From Micromonospora lutea (GTDB taxonomy: Bacteria; Actinomycetota; Actinomycetes; Mycobacteriales; Micromonosporaceae), in contig NZ_BOPB01000013.1 in assembly GCF_016863535.1 (NCBI RefSeq), positions 277,187-341,186 on the forward strand: a DNA stretch of 64,000 bases. The letters run 5' to 3'. Positions 1 to 8,194 of this stretch are shown piece after piece; within the stretch, counting starts at the first letter, position 1; each line of letters starts with the position of its first letter. A program made the position numbers and the translations under genes. The notes beneath the pieces were generated by a model. It was not told the DNA's origin. It searched no databases and was given only the letters and a program-made list of their open reading frames with translations.

Positions 1-554
1 TCTCCCGTGACCAACGTCGGGTCGGCCTGGTGCACGCCGCGTCGAACTCCGTCGGGTTGGCGCTGTACGGCGCCTCGCTGGCCGCGCGCCTGTCCGGCCG
101 GCACGGACTCGGGCGCACCCTCGGTTGGCTCGGGCTCAGCGCCGCCGGTGCCGGCGCGTACCTCGGTGGGCACCTGGCGTACAAGCAGGGTGCCCAGGTG
201 AACGTGAGCGTCTCCGACCTGCATCTGATCAGCGAAGGCTGGCATCCGGTCGCGGAGATGACGAGCCTGCCGCAGCGGGAACTCGTCACCCGCAAGGTCG
301 ACGACGTGTCGGTGATCCTCTACCGGCACGGCGACGAGGTGACCGTCATGCTGGAGCGCTGCCCGCACCAGAGTGGCCCGCTCGGCGAGGGCGAGGTACG
401 CGAGATCGACGGGCACGCGTGCGTGGTGTGCCCGTGGCACGGCAGCACCTTCCGGCTCAACGGCGGTGAGGTGGTGCACGGCCCGTCCCCGAACGACCAG
501 CAGATCCTACCGACTCGGATCGTCGACGGCCGCCTGGAGGCCAGACTGCCCTGA
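1..554 (+). CDS. Rieske 2Fe-2S protein with membrane N-terminal domain (5' partial)
   Basis: The reading frame is open from the first bases of the window, so the true start lies upstream. The visible N-terminal part is small-residue-rich and hydrophobic (VGLALYGASLAARL, then GLSAAGAGAYLGGHLAY) and resembles the end of a DUF2231-type membrane domain. The C-terminal ~100 residues form a Rieske domain with the ligand pairs CPH (in ERCPHQSGPLGEG) and CPWH (in CVVCPWHGSTF), which bind a 2Fe-2S cluster. The likely role is membrane-linked electron transfer. The electron partner cannot be told from the window. The family is common in actinobacteria. Confidence 0.85.
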   Translation, partial: SRDQRRVGLVHAASNSVGLALYGASLAARLSGRHGLGRTLGWLGLSAAGAGAYLGGHLAYKQGAQVNVSVSDLHLISEGWHPVAEMTSLPQRELVTRKVDDVSVILYRHGDEVTVMLERCPHQSGPLGEGEVREIDGHACVVCPWHGSTFRLNGGEVVHGPSPNDQQILPTRIVDGRLEARLP

Positions 555-618
555 CCCGGCATTCGGTCGGACGCCCTTGCGCTGAGTGGTCCCGGCCGCC
601 ACGGTCCTGCCTGAACCG

Positions 619-1821
619 TCAGTCCTTGCGGTGTCGGCCCACGGGCAACTCGCGAGGCACGTGAACGGGCGGGTGGTGTCGGGTGCCGGCGCGGGACACG
701 GTTGGGCGGCGACGCAGGCCGAGCACCGCGCCGATCTGCGCGCCGACGATGCTGGCCACGGCCAGCACGGCGGAGACGGCGAGCGGACGGTTCACCCGGT
801 CGGGTTCGCCGGCTCGGGCCGCACCCACCGTCACGACCGGCGGATGGTCGTCCGGCGTCTCATCGCGCGGCGGCTCCGGCTGCCGCCCTTCGGGACTGGC
901 CGGCGCGGGCGTGGCCGAACCAGGCCGGTCCGTCACGCCACCGGGTTGTTCCGTCGAGCCGCCCGGCAGTTCCACCGTCTCGCCGGGCCGTTGCACCGCC
1001 TCGCCCGGCTTGGCCGGTGCGGGGCGGGTCTGCTCGGTGCGCTCCGGGCCGGGCGTCGGCCGGGGCTTCGGCGCGACCAGCCGGCCGGTGGCGTGTGGCC
1101 GGGAACCCTGGTCGTGCGCCTCCTGGGGAAGTTTGATGAGCTGGCCGGGACGGATCCGGTCCGGGTCACGCAGCTTGTTGAGCGCGGCCAGGCGATGATA
1201 GTCGTCGAAGTCGTCGAGGTACCGGTCGGCGACCCCGCCGAGGTAGTCGCCCTTGGCGACCCGGTAGACCGGCGCGTCGGTGGAGGTGTCGCCGCTCTCC
1301 GCCGCCCGCGTGGCCGTCGTCGTCGGTCCGGCCGCCATGGCGACCACCGCCGGTCCGGTCGCCGCTGGGGCCGACACCGCGGGTGCCGTCACCGGCGCGT
1401 ACGCCGGGGCGGCGTACGCCGTGGTTGCGGCGGTGGCGGCGGGGCTGGCGGCGAGGATCAGCGCGACCGACCCGACCAGCGCGGCGGCGGCCCGCTGCTG
1501 CCGGCCCATGCCGGGCAGCCGGGGAGCGGGCCGGTCCAACGCCTGGGCACCCAGCTCCACGAGGACCGAGAGGGCGAAGGTGGCCCAGCCGAACCAGCCG
1601 GCGATGGCCAACGCCCGGAGGAAGAGTTGCCCATCGTCGCGGCTGGTCAGCGTGGTACCGATCTCCCCGAGCGTGGGTACGTGGTCGGGGAGCGGGTTGC
1701 CGGCGAAGGCCAGCAGCGCGATCGGGCCGCCGACCAGCAGGCCGATCAGCGCGATCAGCGCACCGAACCCGGTCAGCACCCGACCGACCCGCCGTACGGC
1801 GGTGCCACCCGATGCGGCCAT
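619..1821 (-). CDS. Membrane-anchored LysM-domain protein, last gene of the Tad operon
   Basis: 400 residues. Hydrophobic segments lie near residues 14-40, 68-90 and 107-127, followed by an Ala/Pro/Thr-rich linker. A LysM peptidoglycan-binding module lies at about residues 183-232 (YRVAKGDYLGGVADRY ... RPGQLIKLP). Then come a Pro/Glu-rich stretch and a C-terminal membrane segment near 350-376. The start is an ATG behind AAGGAAGG. It is the final gene of the pilus operon, 15 bp after the TadG-like gene. Pilus loci of related actinobacteria often end with such a protein. It may couple the secretion machine to the cell wall, but that role is inferred. Confidence 0.8.
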   Translation of the reverse strand: MAASGGTAVRRVGRVLTGFGALIALIGLLVGGPIALLAFAGNPLPDHVPTLGEIGTTLTSRDDGQLFLRALAIAGWFGWATFALSVLVELGAQALDRPAPRLPGMGRQQRAAAALVGSVALILAASPAATAATTAYAAPAYAPVTAPAVSAPAATGPAVVAMAAGPTTTATRAAESGDTSTDAPVYRVAKGDYLGGVADRYLDDFDDYHRLAALNKLRDPDRIRPGQLIKLPQEAHDQGSRPHATGRLVAPKPRPTPGPERTEQTRPAPAKPGEAVQRPGETVELPGGSTEQPGGVTDRPGSATPAPASPEGRQPEPPRDETPDDHPPVVTVGAARAGEPDRVNRPLAVSAVLAVASIVGAQIGAVLGLRRRPTVSRAGTRHHPPVHVPRELPVGRHRKD

Positions 1822-1836
1822 GGCTACCTTCCTTCC

Positions 1837-2262
1837 CTAGGGAGCCCCGGTCAGCGCCCGTGCGGTCGCCTCACCGGAGACGGTGACGGTGTTGGAGAAG
1901 CCGAGCAGGCCGAGCATTGCCCGGTCATAGGTGACCTCGACGCGTACCCGGATCAGGGTTTCGCCGTCGACCACCGGGAAGGTCACGGTGTGATCGCTGG
2001 CCCCGGCGGTGGCGAGGTAGTCCCGAACGGCACTGCGAGCCTGGCGGCGGTTGATCCGTTTGGGCCCGCCCTCGATGGCGGTGGCCCGGTCGATGGCCTG
2101 GCCGCCGGCGCGGGCCGCCTCGGCGGCCAGGTTCTCGGCGCGTTGCAGCGACCGGAGCTGACCGGCGCCGTCGAAGGCCATGCCGATGATGGCGAGTACC
2201 CCGACCAGAGCCACGGCCAGGAAGATGCTCACCCGACCCGCGTCACCGCGCCCGGCCCTCAT
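1837..2262 (-). CDS. TadG-like pilus assembly protein
   Basis: 141 residues. An N-terminal GDAGRVSIFLAVALVG segment leads into a single hydrophobic helix, matching the class of TadE/TadG minor pseudopilins processed by the Tad prepilin peptidase. The remainder is a short extracellular domain without recognisable motifs. It overlaps the preceding TadE gene by 4 bp, which indicates translational coupling. It is shorter than proteobacterial TadG and lacks its von Willebrand domain, as is usual in actinobacterial Tad loci. Confidence 0.75.
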   Translation of the reverse strand: MRAGRGDAGRVSIFLAVALVGVLAIIGMAFDGAGQLRSLQRAENLAAEAARAGGQAIDRATAIEGGPKRINRRQARSAVRDYLATAGASDHTVTFPVVDGETLIRVRVEVTYDRAMLGLLGFSNTVTVSGEATARALTGAP

Positions 2263-2711
2263 CCCCGGCTCCGGTAGCGGTCCAGCGGTGAGGTGAACGA
2301 CGCGGTGAGCCGCTGCCCGTTCGGCATGGTCAGCGCCGGAAGTCTGATGTCGGCGTAGGAGACGGTGCAGGCGATCTCGACGGTGACCGTGGCCTCCTGC
2401 CCGATGGCGCTGCCGAACGCCTGGTCGAAGGTGGCCGAGCGCCCGCCGACCGAGCCGTCGAAGGTCACCTGCGGGGCGCTGGTGCAGGCCACACCCCGCC
2501 AGTCGAGCTGCTGACGGGCCGCCTCCCGCGCCGCGTCGCGGGCAGCGGAGGCGTCCCGGGAGATTGAGGCGGCCCGGGCCGCGTCGTGTGCGGCGGCCTC
2601 CAGCGCCGCGCTGGCCACCGCGGTACGCCCGGCGACTCCACCGAGCACCATCATCGCCACGAAGGCCGGTGCCAGCACCGCCACCTCGATCGACACCGAA
2701 CCCCGGCTCAT
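2259..2711 (-). CDS. TadE family minor pilin
   Basis: 150 residues. It begins MSRGSVSIEVAVLAPAFVAM, the typical TadE N-terminus: a short polar leader, then Glu at position 5 of the mature helix. One transmembrane helix is followed by an Ala-rich amphipathic stretch and a small extracellular domain with two Cys (VACTS, EIACTV) that could form a disulphide. It overlaps both neighbours by 4 bp. Expected role: minor pseudopilin of the Flp/Tad pilus. Confidence 0.8.
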   Translation of the reverse strand: MSRGSVSIEVAVLAPAFVAMMVLGGVAGRTAVASAALEAAAHDAARAASISRDASAARDAAREAARQQLDWRGVACTSAPQVTFDGSVGGRSATFDQAFGSAIGQEATVTVEIACTVSYADIRLPALTMPNGQRLTASFTSPLDRYRSRG

Positions 2712-3154
2712 GACGGCTCCGTCCAGCGTTCAGCCGTCCCGTGTGCCGTCTGCCGGACGGAGAAGCTGACCCCCGGCACCACCGAGAGAGCCTTGCCGGT
2801 CACCGTGCAGGTCACGTCGGTCTCCGTGACGACGCAGCTCGGCCCCGGCTCCTCCCAGTCGACCAGCCAGTCTCCGGCGGATCGGAGAAACCGGGTGGCG
2901 CGCTGCTCACCGGCGCCGGCCGGCGCATCGAAGAGCCGCGCCGCGTTGACCCCGCTCTGGGCCGCGTTGAGCGCGGTCGACCGGGCGACGAAGACGGCGG
3001 CGACCTGGATCGAGGCGAACAGCATCAGCAGGACCGCCGGCAGCGCCACCGCCAGCTCGACCGGGTTGCCGCCCCGCTCGCCGTCGCCGGGCAGCAGACG
3101 GTGCCGGGTGGCGGCGACCACCCGGCACCAGCCGGCGGAGAGGCGACGGAACAT
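2708..3154 (-). CDS. TadE family minor pilin
   Basis: 148 residues with a longer, basic N-terminal leader. The TadE signature GGNPVELAVALPAVLLMLFA follows at about residues 28-48. The C-terminal domain contains two Cys (PSCVV, VTCTV). It lies 3 bp after the pilin-like gene and overlaps the next tadE gene. It is a second, divergent TadE copy, and paired TadE genes are normal in actinobacterial loci. The long leader leaves the start uncertain; an internal start is possible. Confidence 0.75.
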   Translation of the reverse strand: MFRRLSAGWCRVVAATRHRLLPGDGERGGNPVELAVALPAVLLMLFASIQVAAVFVARSTALNAAQSGVNAARLFDAPAGAGEQRATRFLRSAGDWLVDWEEPGPSCVVTETDVTCTVTGKALSVVPGVSFSVRQTAHGTAERWTEPS

Positions 3155-3157
3155 CGG

Positions 3158-3361
3158 TCAGTCGCTCGACGGGTCCTGGTGGGTCGGGATGTTGTCCATC
3201 CAGTCGTTGGCCGCGCCGAGGGCGGCGGCGGTCACCGCCATCGCCACGGCCACCAGGCCGAAGATGATCACAGCGGTCGGCACCGGGCTGTCGCCACGGT
3301 CGCCGCGCAGCTCGGCCAGGCGCGCCCGCAGCGCGACGTGTACATAGGTGAGGACGGACAT
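3158..3361 (-). CDS. Small pilin-like membrane peptide of the Tad locus
   Basis: 67 residues. A basic N-terminus containing RGDRGDSPVPTAVIIFG is followed by one hydrophobic helix (residues ~30-50) and a short acidic tail. Its place between tadC and tadE is where actinobacterial loci encode the Flp major pilin. However, the usual Flp cleavage motif (Gly-Ala-Thr-x-x-Glu-Tyr) is not seen, and Ser-Pro-Val-Pro replaces it. It could be a divergent Flp pilin or another TadE-like minor subunit. No other Flp candidate is visible in the operon. Confidence 0.6.
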   Translation of the reverse strand: MSVLTYVHVALRARLAELRGDRGDSPVPTAVIIFGLVAVAMAVTAAALGAANDWMDNIPTHQDPSSD

Positions 3362-3387
3362 TCGGGGGCTCCTTCGATCGGGTCGGC

Positions 3388-4251
3388 CTAGAGGCGGGCC
3401 AGGAACGGATAGATGGCGAAGCCGAGCAGGACGAAGACCAGCAGCGCGCCGGGAATGTCGAGCCGGCTGGTCACCCCCTCGGCCCGAGCCAGGTTGTCGG
3501 TGCGGATCTGGTCGCGCAGCGAGTCGGCCCGGCTGCGCAGGGTCTCGTGCACCTGGGCGCCCTCACTCCCGGAGGAACGCATGATCGCGCCGACGTCGCC
3601 CAACTCCGGGATGCCGATCCGGTCGGCGAGATCACGTAGCTCGTCCCAGGGCGAGTGCATCTGCATCTGGGCCATCCGCAGCGCCTCGGATATCCGGTCG
3701 AAGACCCAGCCCTCGCAGATCGCGGCGGCCCGCTCCAGCGACTGCACCGGGCCGTGCGCCGCGGACAACTGCAACGCGACCAGGTCGAGGTAGGTGCAGA
3801 CCGCCTGGCGGAACTCGTCGCGCGCGGCGTCGGCCTTGGCCAGCACCGAGCGGTGCGCCACCAGTGCGCAGAGCAGCGCCAGGCCGAGGCTGCCCAGCAC
3901 CGGCACGGCCAGCGGCAACGAGACGCCGACGCTGAGCAGCGTGACGCTGAGCAGTGCCGGAGCGCTGAGTCCGATCAGGGCGGACAGCAGTAGGGAGAGG
4001 GCGTACTGCTCGGAGGTGCGATCGAGCAGGGCCAGTTGCCGGTGTGGTGGGCGCAGCCAGCGGGCCAGCCCGGTGAGCCAGTCCAGACGCCGGTCGGCGG
4101 GGTGGGGGTGGGCGGCCCCCGGCGGCTGGTGCAGCCGGCGCAGCGCCGGGCCGAGCGCGGGCGTCGCCGGAACCAGTTCCCGGACCACCAGGAACACGCC
4201 CAACCCGAGCGTGGCACCGGCCACCACCGCGAGGGTGAGATGCAGGTTCAC
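3388..4251 (-). CDS. tadC: TadC-like type II secretion system F family membrane protein
   Basis: 287 residues. An N-terminal membrane helix, two central hydrophobic segments and a C-terminal one (LLVFVLLGFAIYPF) frame a cytoplasmic T2SSF domain, whose typical stretch is GDVGAIMRSSGSEGAQVHETLRSRADSLRDQIR near residues 215-250. TadC forms the inner-membrane platform with TadB, on which the TadA ATPase acts. The gene overlaps tadB by 4 bp. Confidence 0.85.
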   Translation of the reverse strand: MNLHLTLAVVAGATLGLGVFLVVRELVPATPALGPALRRLHQPPGAAHPHPADRRLDWLTGLARWLRPPHRQLALLDRTSEQYALSLLLSALIGLSAPALLSVTLLSVGVSLPLAVPVLGSLGLALLCALVAHRSVLAKADAARDEFRQAVCTYLDLVALQLSAAHGPVQSLERAAAICEGWVFDRISEALRMAQMQMHSPWDELRDLADRIGIPELGDVGAIMRSSGSEGAQVHETLRSRADSLRDQIRTDNLARAEGVTSRLDIPGALLVFVLLGFAIYPFLARL

Positions 4252-5150
4252 GCCACCACCTCGCTCGGGTCGGGGGCCGGCAGGAACCGGGCCGGTCGGG
4301 GCGGCTGGCTCATCGAGCGCACCCAGGCCAGCAACGCCACGAAGGCGGCACCGAGCACCGCCATCACCAGCTGCCCGAACGGCGTGTCATAGGGCTGGAC
4401 GTATTCGCGGTTGAGTAGTCCGTACGCGATGGTGGCCAGCGTCATCCCGGTCAGGAAGCGGACCGCGAACCGGGGCTGGGTGCGCTTGGCCTCGATCTCC
4501 CGGCGGGTCGCGACCTCGGCTGCGGCCGCCGAGGCGATCGAGCCGAGCACGTCGCCGAGGCGCTCGCCCCGGTCGGTGAGGTGCAGGATGAGCGCCGCCA
4601 CCACCTGGTCGCAGACCGGGTCACCGATCTCGTCGGCGAAGGCCAGCAGAGCGGAGCGGGCCAGCCAGCCGGCCTGGAGCCGGGCGGCGAGCAGGCGTAC
4701 CTCCTCCTGGATCTCCTCCGGTGCGGTGGTGACCGTGCCGATGATCGCCTGCTGGAGCCCCTGCCCGGTGGCGGAGACGTCCTTGAGTCGGCGGGTCCAT
4801 TCGCCGACCGCCTCGATCCGGGCGATGGCCCGCTGCTCGGCCCGGCCGACGGAGAACAGCCAGGGGGTGCCCGGCACCGCCACCGCGACCAGCAGGCCGA
4901 CCACGGGCAGACCGGTCAGCAGGAAGGCCAGCGCGCCAGCGACCACCGCGCCCACCAGGAGGGTCTGGTGCGCCCGCTGGTCACGGACGGTGGTGCCGGA
5001 GCCGCGCCAGAGTCGGTCCAGCCCCGGACCCGCGCCAGGTGCCCGGCCGGGCGGTCGGCGGGTGCCGACGAGCGCGACGACGGCCAGCACCAGGCCGGCC
5101 ACGCAGGCCGCGCCCGAGACCAGGGCGATCAGCTCGATGTTCGTACGCAC
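4248..5150 (-). CDS. tadB: TadB-like type II secretion system F family membrane protein
   Basis: About 300 residues with the four-helix T2SSF layout: an N-terminal helix (IALVSGAACVAGLVLAVVAL), a central pair near residues 75-110, and C-terminal helices. The cytoplasmic domain includes LKDVSATGQGLQQAI and DRGERLGDVLGSIA. I chose the GTG at 5150, just after the tadA stop, over an upstream start that would overlap tadA by over 40 bp. Partner of TadC in the pilus assembly platform. Confidence 0.85.
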   Translation of the reverse strand: MRTNIELIALVSGAACVAGLVLAVVALVGTRRPPGRAPGAGPGLDRLWRGSGTTVRDQRAHQTLLVGAVVAGALAFLLTGLPVVGLLVAVAVPGTPWLFSVGRAEQRAIARIEAVGEWTRRLKDVSATGQGLQQAIIGTVTTAPEEIQEEVRLLAARLQAGWLARSALLAFADEIGDPVCDQVVAALILHLTDRGERLGDVLGSIASAAAAEVATRREIEAKRTQPRFAVRFLTGMTLATIAYGLLNREYVQPYDTPFGQLVMAVLGAAFVALLAWVRSMSQPPRPARFLPAPDPSEVVA

Positions 5151-5154
5151 CGGC

Positions 5155-6690
5155 TCACCGCCGACCGAGTCGGGTCTGCCGGGGCCGCCGCCAGGCACCC
5201 TGGCCGACCTCGATCCAGCGACTCAGCAGCCGGGCGTCGTAGCCCACCCGCAGCAGCTGGTCCCGGACGCGTTCCGGCAGGTGCTTCGGGACCGCCCGAC
5301 CGTCCGGGCCGGGGCCGAACACCTGCGTGGTGGTGATCCGGCTGCCCTCACCGACCCCCAGCACCTCCTCGACGTGGGAGACGAAGCGGTGCTTGCGCCC
5401 GCCGATGCCGGTCTCGTCGTCGATGTTGACGTAGACGATCAGGTCGAGTGCGTTGCCGGCCATCCGGCGGGCCTGGTCGACGGTCATCTCACGGCCGTGC
5501 GACAGCGCCAACTCGATGATCCGCTCGCTCACCCCGGCCGGCGTACGTGCGTGGATGGTGCACATCGATCCCCGGCTGGTGGTCATCGCCTGGAGCATCG
5601 GCACGATCTCCCGGGAGCGCACCTCGCCGACGATGATCCGCAGCACGCCCATGCGCAGCGACACCGGGATCAGGTCGGCGATGTTGACCTCGCCGGCGGG
5701 TCGACCGTCCGGCCCGCGTTCGCCGTGCCCCTCCCGGGCCTCGAAGCTCATCACCGCGCGGTGCCGCTCGCTGCGGCGGGCCGGGAGCAGTTCCCGACTC
5801 TCCTCCAGCAGCACGTACGGCTCGTCCGGCGGGATCTCGCTCATCATGGCCCGGATCACGGTGGTCTTACCGGCACCGGCCAGCCCGGCGACCATGATGT
5901 TCAGACCGGCCCGCATCGACGCCCGGAGGAAGTCCCGCAGCAGCGGGTCGATCATTTCGTCGAGGTCGCCCCGGCCGCCGGCCAGGTCGTCCAGGGTCAC
6001 GTCGAGGGTGTTGTGCTTGCGGATCACCGCGTACGGGCGGTGGCTGACCAGGAACACCGCGGCCAGTCGACTGCCGTCGGGCAGTTGCAGGTCCAGGGTG
6101 GGCTTCGAGGTGGACAGGGAGCGTTCCGTCGCACCGGCCCGTCGGGCCGCAGCCTGAAGGATCTCCACCAGCTCGTCGTCGCTGTCGGCGATGGGGTCGG
6201 CCCAGTCGACGCCGCCACCGTGCCGGGCGATGCGCACCTGGTCGCAGCCGAGGATGTGCACCTCCTCAATGGTGTCGTCGACCAGCAGCGTCTGGAGCCG
6301 ACCGAGACCGGCCAGCTCGGCGGTCACCTGGTCGAGCAGCAGCCGTTCCGCACCGGCGGCCATCGGCGTGCCGGCACGACGCACCGAGTCGGCGTACTCG
6401 GCGACCAGTTCGACGGCGAGCCGGGCCCGCTCGGTGTCCTCCTCGGCGACGCTGAACTCCCGGCCGCGCTGCCACCGGGTGAGCCGCTCACTGAGCTGCC
6501 GGCGCAGCTCGCGTACCACCTGGAAATCGACCCGTGGCCGGGGCGGTGGGGCTGCCGGCGGCGCGGCGACCGGAACCGGCACCTGCGTTGGCTCATGGTG
6601 CCGACCGTTGACGGGAGGTAGCGGCGGGGCGGTGGAGGTGGCGCCCGGTGGCTGCCGACGCGGGTCCGACGAGACCGGTTCAAATCGCAT
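5155..6690 (-). CDS. tadA: TadA/CpaF-type secretion ATPase
   Basis: 511 residues. A Pro-rich N-terminal ~60 residues precede a CpaF/GspE-type ATPase. The Walker A motif GLAGAGKTT lies near residues 268-276 and the Walker B region RIIVGEVRSREI near 350, with conserved CTIHARTP downstream. This hexameric ATPase powers Flp pilus assembly. Its start lies inside the last codons of the CpaE-like gene (11-bp overlap) and its stop nearly touches tadB, so the three are co-translated. Length and motifs are normal for the family. Confidence 0.92.
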   Translation of the reverse strand: MRFEPVSSDPRRQPPGATSTAPPLPPVNGRHHEPTQVPVPVAAPPAAPPPRPRVDFQVVRELRRQLSERLTRWQRGREFSVAEEDTERARLAVELVAEYADSVRRAGTPMAAGAERLLLDQVTAELAGLGRLQTLLVDDTIEEVHILGCDQVRIARHGGGVDWADPIADSDDELVEILQAAARRAGATERSLSTSKPTLDLQLPDGSRLAAVFLVSHRPYAVIRKHNTLDVTLDDLAGGRGDLDEMIDPLLRDFLRASMRAGLNIMVAGLAGAGKTTVIRAMMSEIPPDEPYVLLEESRELLPARRSERHRAVMSFEAREGHGERGPDGRPAGEVNIADLIPVSLRMGVLRIIVGEVRSREIVPMLQAMTTSRGSMCTIHARTPAGVSERIIELALSHGREMTVDQARRMAGNALDLIVYVNIDDETGIGGRKHRFVSHVEEVLGVGEGSRITTTQVFGPGPDGRAVPKHLPERVRDQLLRVGYDARLLSRWIEVGQGAWRRPRQTRLGRR

Positions 6691-7480
6691 CCGGCACCCC
6701 CTGGGAGACGGGCCACGCCAACCGGGCCCGCCGACGCTCCAGCAGCGCGCCGATCGGCACCTCCAACTCGCGGGCCGCGCGCAGCAACGGCCGGCTGGCC
6801 CGCACCGTCCCGCCGAGGCTCAACACCTCCGCGGTACGCGGATCGTGCGGCAGCCGGGCGATCACCGGAAGCTTGAGGGCCTTGCTGACCTCACTCTTGC
6901 CGTGACCGCCGCCGACCAGCAGCAGCCGCAGCGTGCCCGACGGCACCCGGTGCTCGACGAAGTCCCGCTCGATGGCCTGGAGCATGGCCCGGGTGCCGGA
7001 CAGGTCGGGCAGCTGTGCCCGGGTCACCACCAGCACCGCCGAGGCGGCGCGCAGCAACGGCCAGGGCGGGCCCAGGACGTGCAGCCGTCCGCAGTCGACG
7101 ATCACGTCGTACGGCGGATCACCGCGGTCCAGAGCGGCGAAGAAGTCGGCGAAGCGCTGCCAGAGCGGGGTGACGCTGCCTGCCTGGGCGGGGTCGACCA
7201 CTCCCGGCAGCAGGAGCCGCTCGCGACGCGGCGCGTCGAGGTCCACCAGTTGTGACCAGAACGCGGTCTCCATGTTGCCGTCCCGCAGTTCACCGACGGC
7301 CAGCTCACCGATGCCGCGTGGCCCGTCGAGCGCGCCACCGAGGTAACCGGCGAGGACGGAGCCGCCGGCCGGGTCGCACTCGGCGAGAATCAGCCGCCGG
7401 TGCCAGCTCAACGCGCAGGCCAACGCGGTGGTGGTGACCCCCGGCGAGCCCTTGGCCGAGACCAGCGCGATGATGGCCAT
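6680..7480 (-). CDS. CpaE/MinD-like ATPase of the Tad pilus operon
   Basis: 266 residues. The deviant Walker A of the MinD/ParA family is at the very N-terminus (SAKGSPGVTTTALA, residues ~8-21), followed by AECDPAGG and DVIVDCGRL. The N-terminal receiver-like domain of classical CpaE is absent. CpaE-like ATPases position or regulate pilus assembly. The gene sits between cpaB (2-bp gap) and tadA (overlap). It could be called TadZ/CpaE-like; the exact role is inferred from position. Confidence 0.85.
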   Translation of the reverse strand: MAIIALVSAKGSPGVTTTALACALSWHRRLILAECDPAGGSVLAGYLGGALDGPRGIGELAVGELRDGNMETAFWSQLVDLDAPRRERLLLPGVVDPAQAGSVTPLWQRFADFFAALDRGDPPYDVIVDCGRLHVLGPPWPLLRAASAVLVVTRAQLPDLSGTRAMLQAIERDFVEHRVPSGTLRLLLVGGGHGKSEVSKALKLPVIARLPHDPRTAEVLSLGGTVRASRPLLRAARELEVPIGALLERRRARLAWPVSQGVPDAI

Positions 7481-7482
7481 GC

Positions 7483-8145
7483 TCAGGCCGCCTTGGTCAG
7501 CACGACCGCGATCCGATCCTGTGCGGCCAGCGCCACCACCGCCGGCACGTCCCGGATGGCGAGCGCCAGGTAGACGACGACCTCGTCCCGCCCGTCGGTG
7601 GAAACGGCGTCGGTGACGGTCGCGGTGAACCGGGTGCCCCCCGACGAGGAACTCTTGCCGCTGTCGTTGCTCGGGGTGCTGACCAGCAACACCTGGTCAC
7701 CGGGTCGCAGCTTCGGCGCGGGCACCTGAGCGGCGCGTAGCCCGAGGGCGAGCTGCTGCTGCCCGGGGCCGAGCAGCGGATCGTCGGTGAGCTGGGCCAT
7801 TGTCAGCAGGGAGCCCGGGGCCAGCGCGACCGCGGCGCGCATCCCGATCACGTCGGCGAGTCGGGAGGCGGGCACCGGTTCGAGCCCCTGACCGCCGGCC
7901 ACCTGCACCGACATCAGGTCGTCGGCGCGTACCACGCTGCCCACCTCGACCGCCCGGGCCACCGCCAGGTAGCTGCCGGTGGCCCGAACCGAGGTCACCG
8001 CGAACGCCGACCCCAACCCACCGAGGGCGATCAGCAGGACGGCGAGGCCGAGCAGGCCGGGCCGGACCCGACGTTGGCGAACCACCCGGGGCGGGGCGAC
8101 CGGCGCGTCCACCGGAGAAGTTCCGTTGCGGGTCGCCACGCTCAT
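7483..8145 (-). CDS. CpaB-like SAF-domain protein
   Basis: About 220 residues: a polar N-terminus, one membrane helix (GLLGLAVLLIALGGLGSAFAV), then an SAF-type domain (YLAVARAVEVGSVVRADDLM ... AAVALAPGSLLT) as in CpaB/RcpC. I chose the ATG at 8145 because GAAAGG lies nine bases upstream; an earlier TTG is unlikely. CpaB-like proteins belong to the envelope-spanning part of the Tad apparatus. Confidence 0.8.
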   Translation of the reverse strand: MSVATRNGTSPVDAPVAPPRVVRQRRVRPGLLGLAVLLIALGGLGSAFAVTSVRATGSYLAVARAVEVGSVVRADDLMSVQVAGGQGLEPVPASRLADVIGMRAAVALAPGSLLTMAQLTDDPLLGPGQQQLALGLRAAQVPAPKLRPGDQVLLVSTPSNDSGKSSSSGGTRFTATVTDAVSTDGRDEVVVYLALAIRDVPAVVALAAQDRIAVVLTKAA

Positions 8146-8194
8146 CGGCGCCAACCTTTCGTTCGCGACTGCGGGGCGCGCAGGACCGGCTCAC

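Noticed and set aside
586..2277. Long plus-strand open frame of 563 codons
   Set aside because: It is antisense to the LysM and TadG-like genes, is extremely Arg/Gly/Pro-rich and has no family features; a shadow of high third-position GC.
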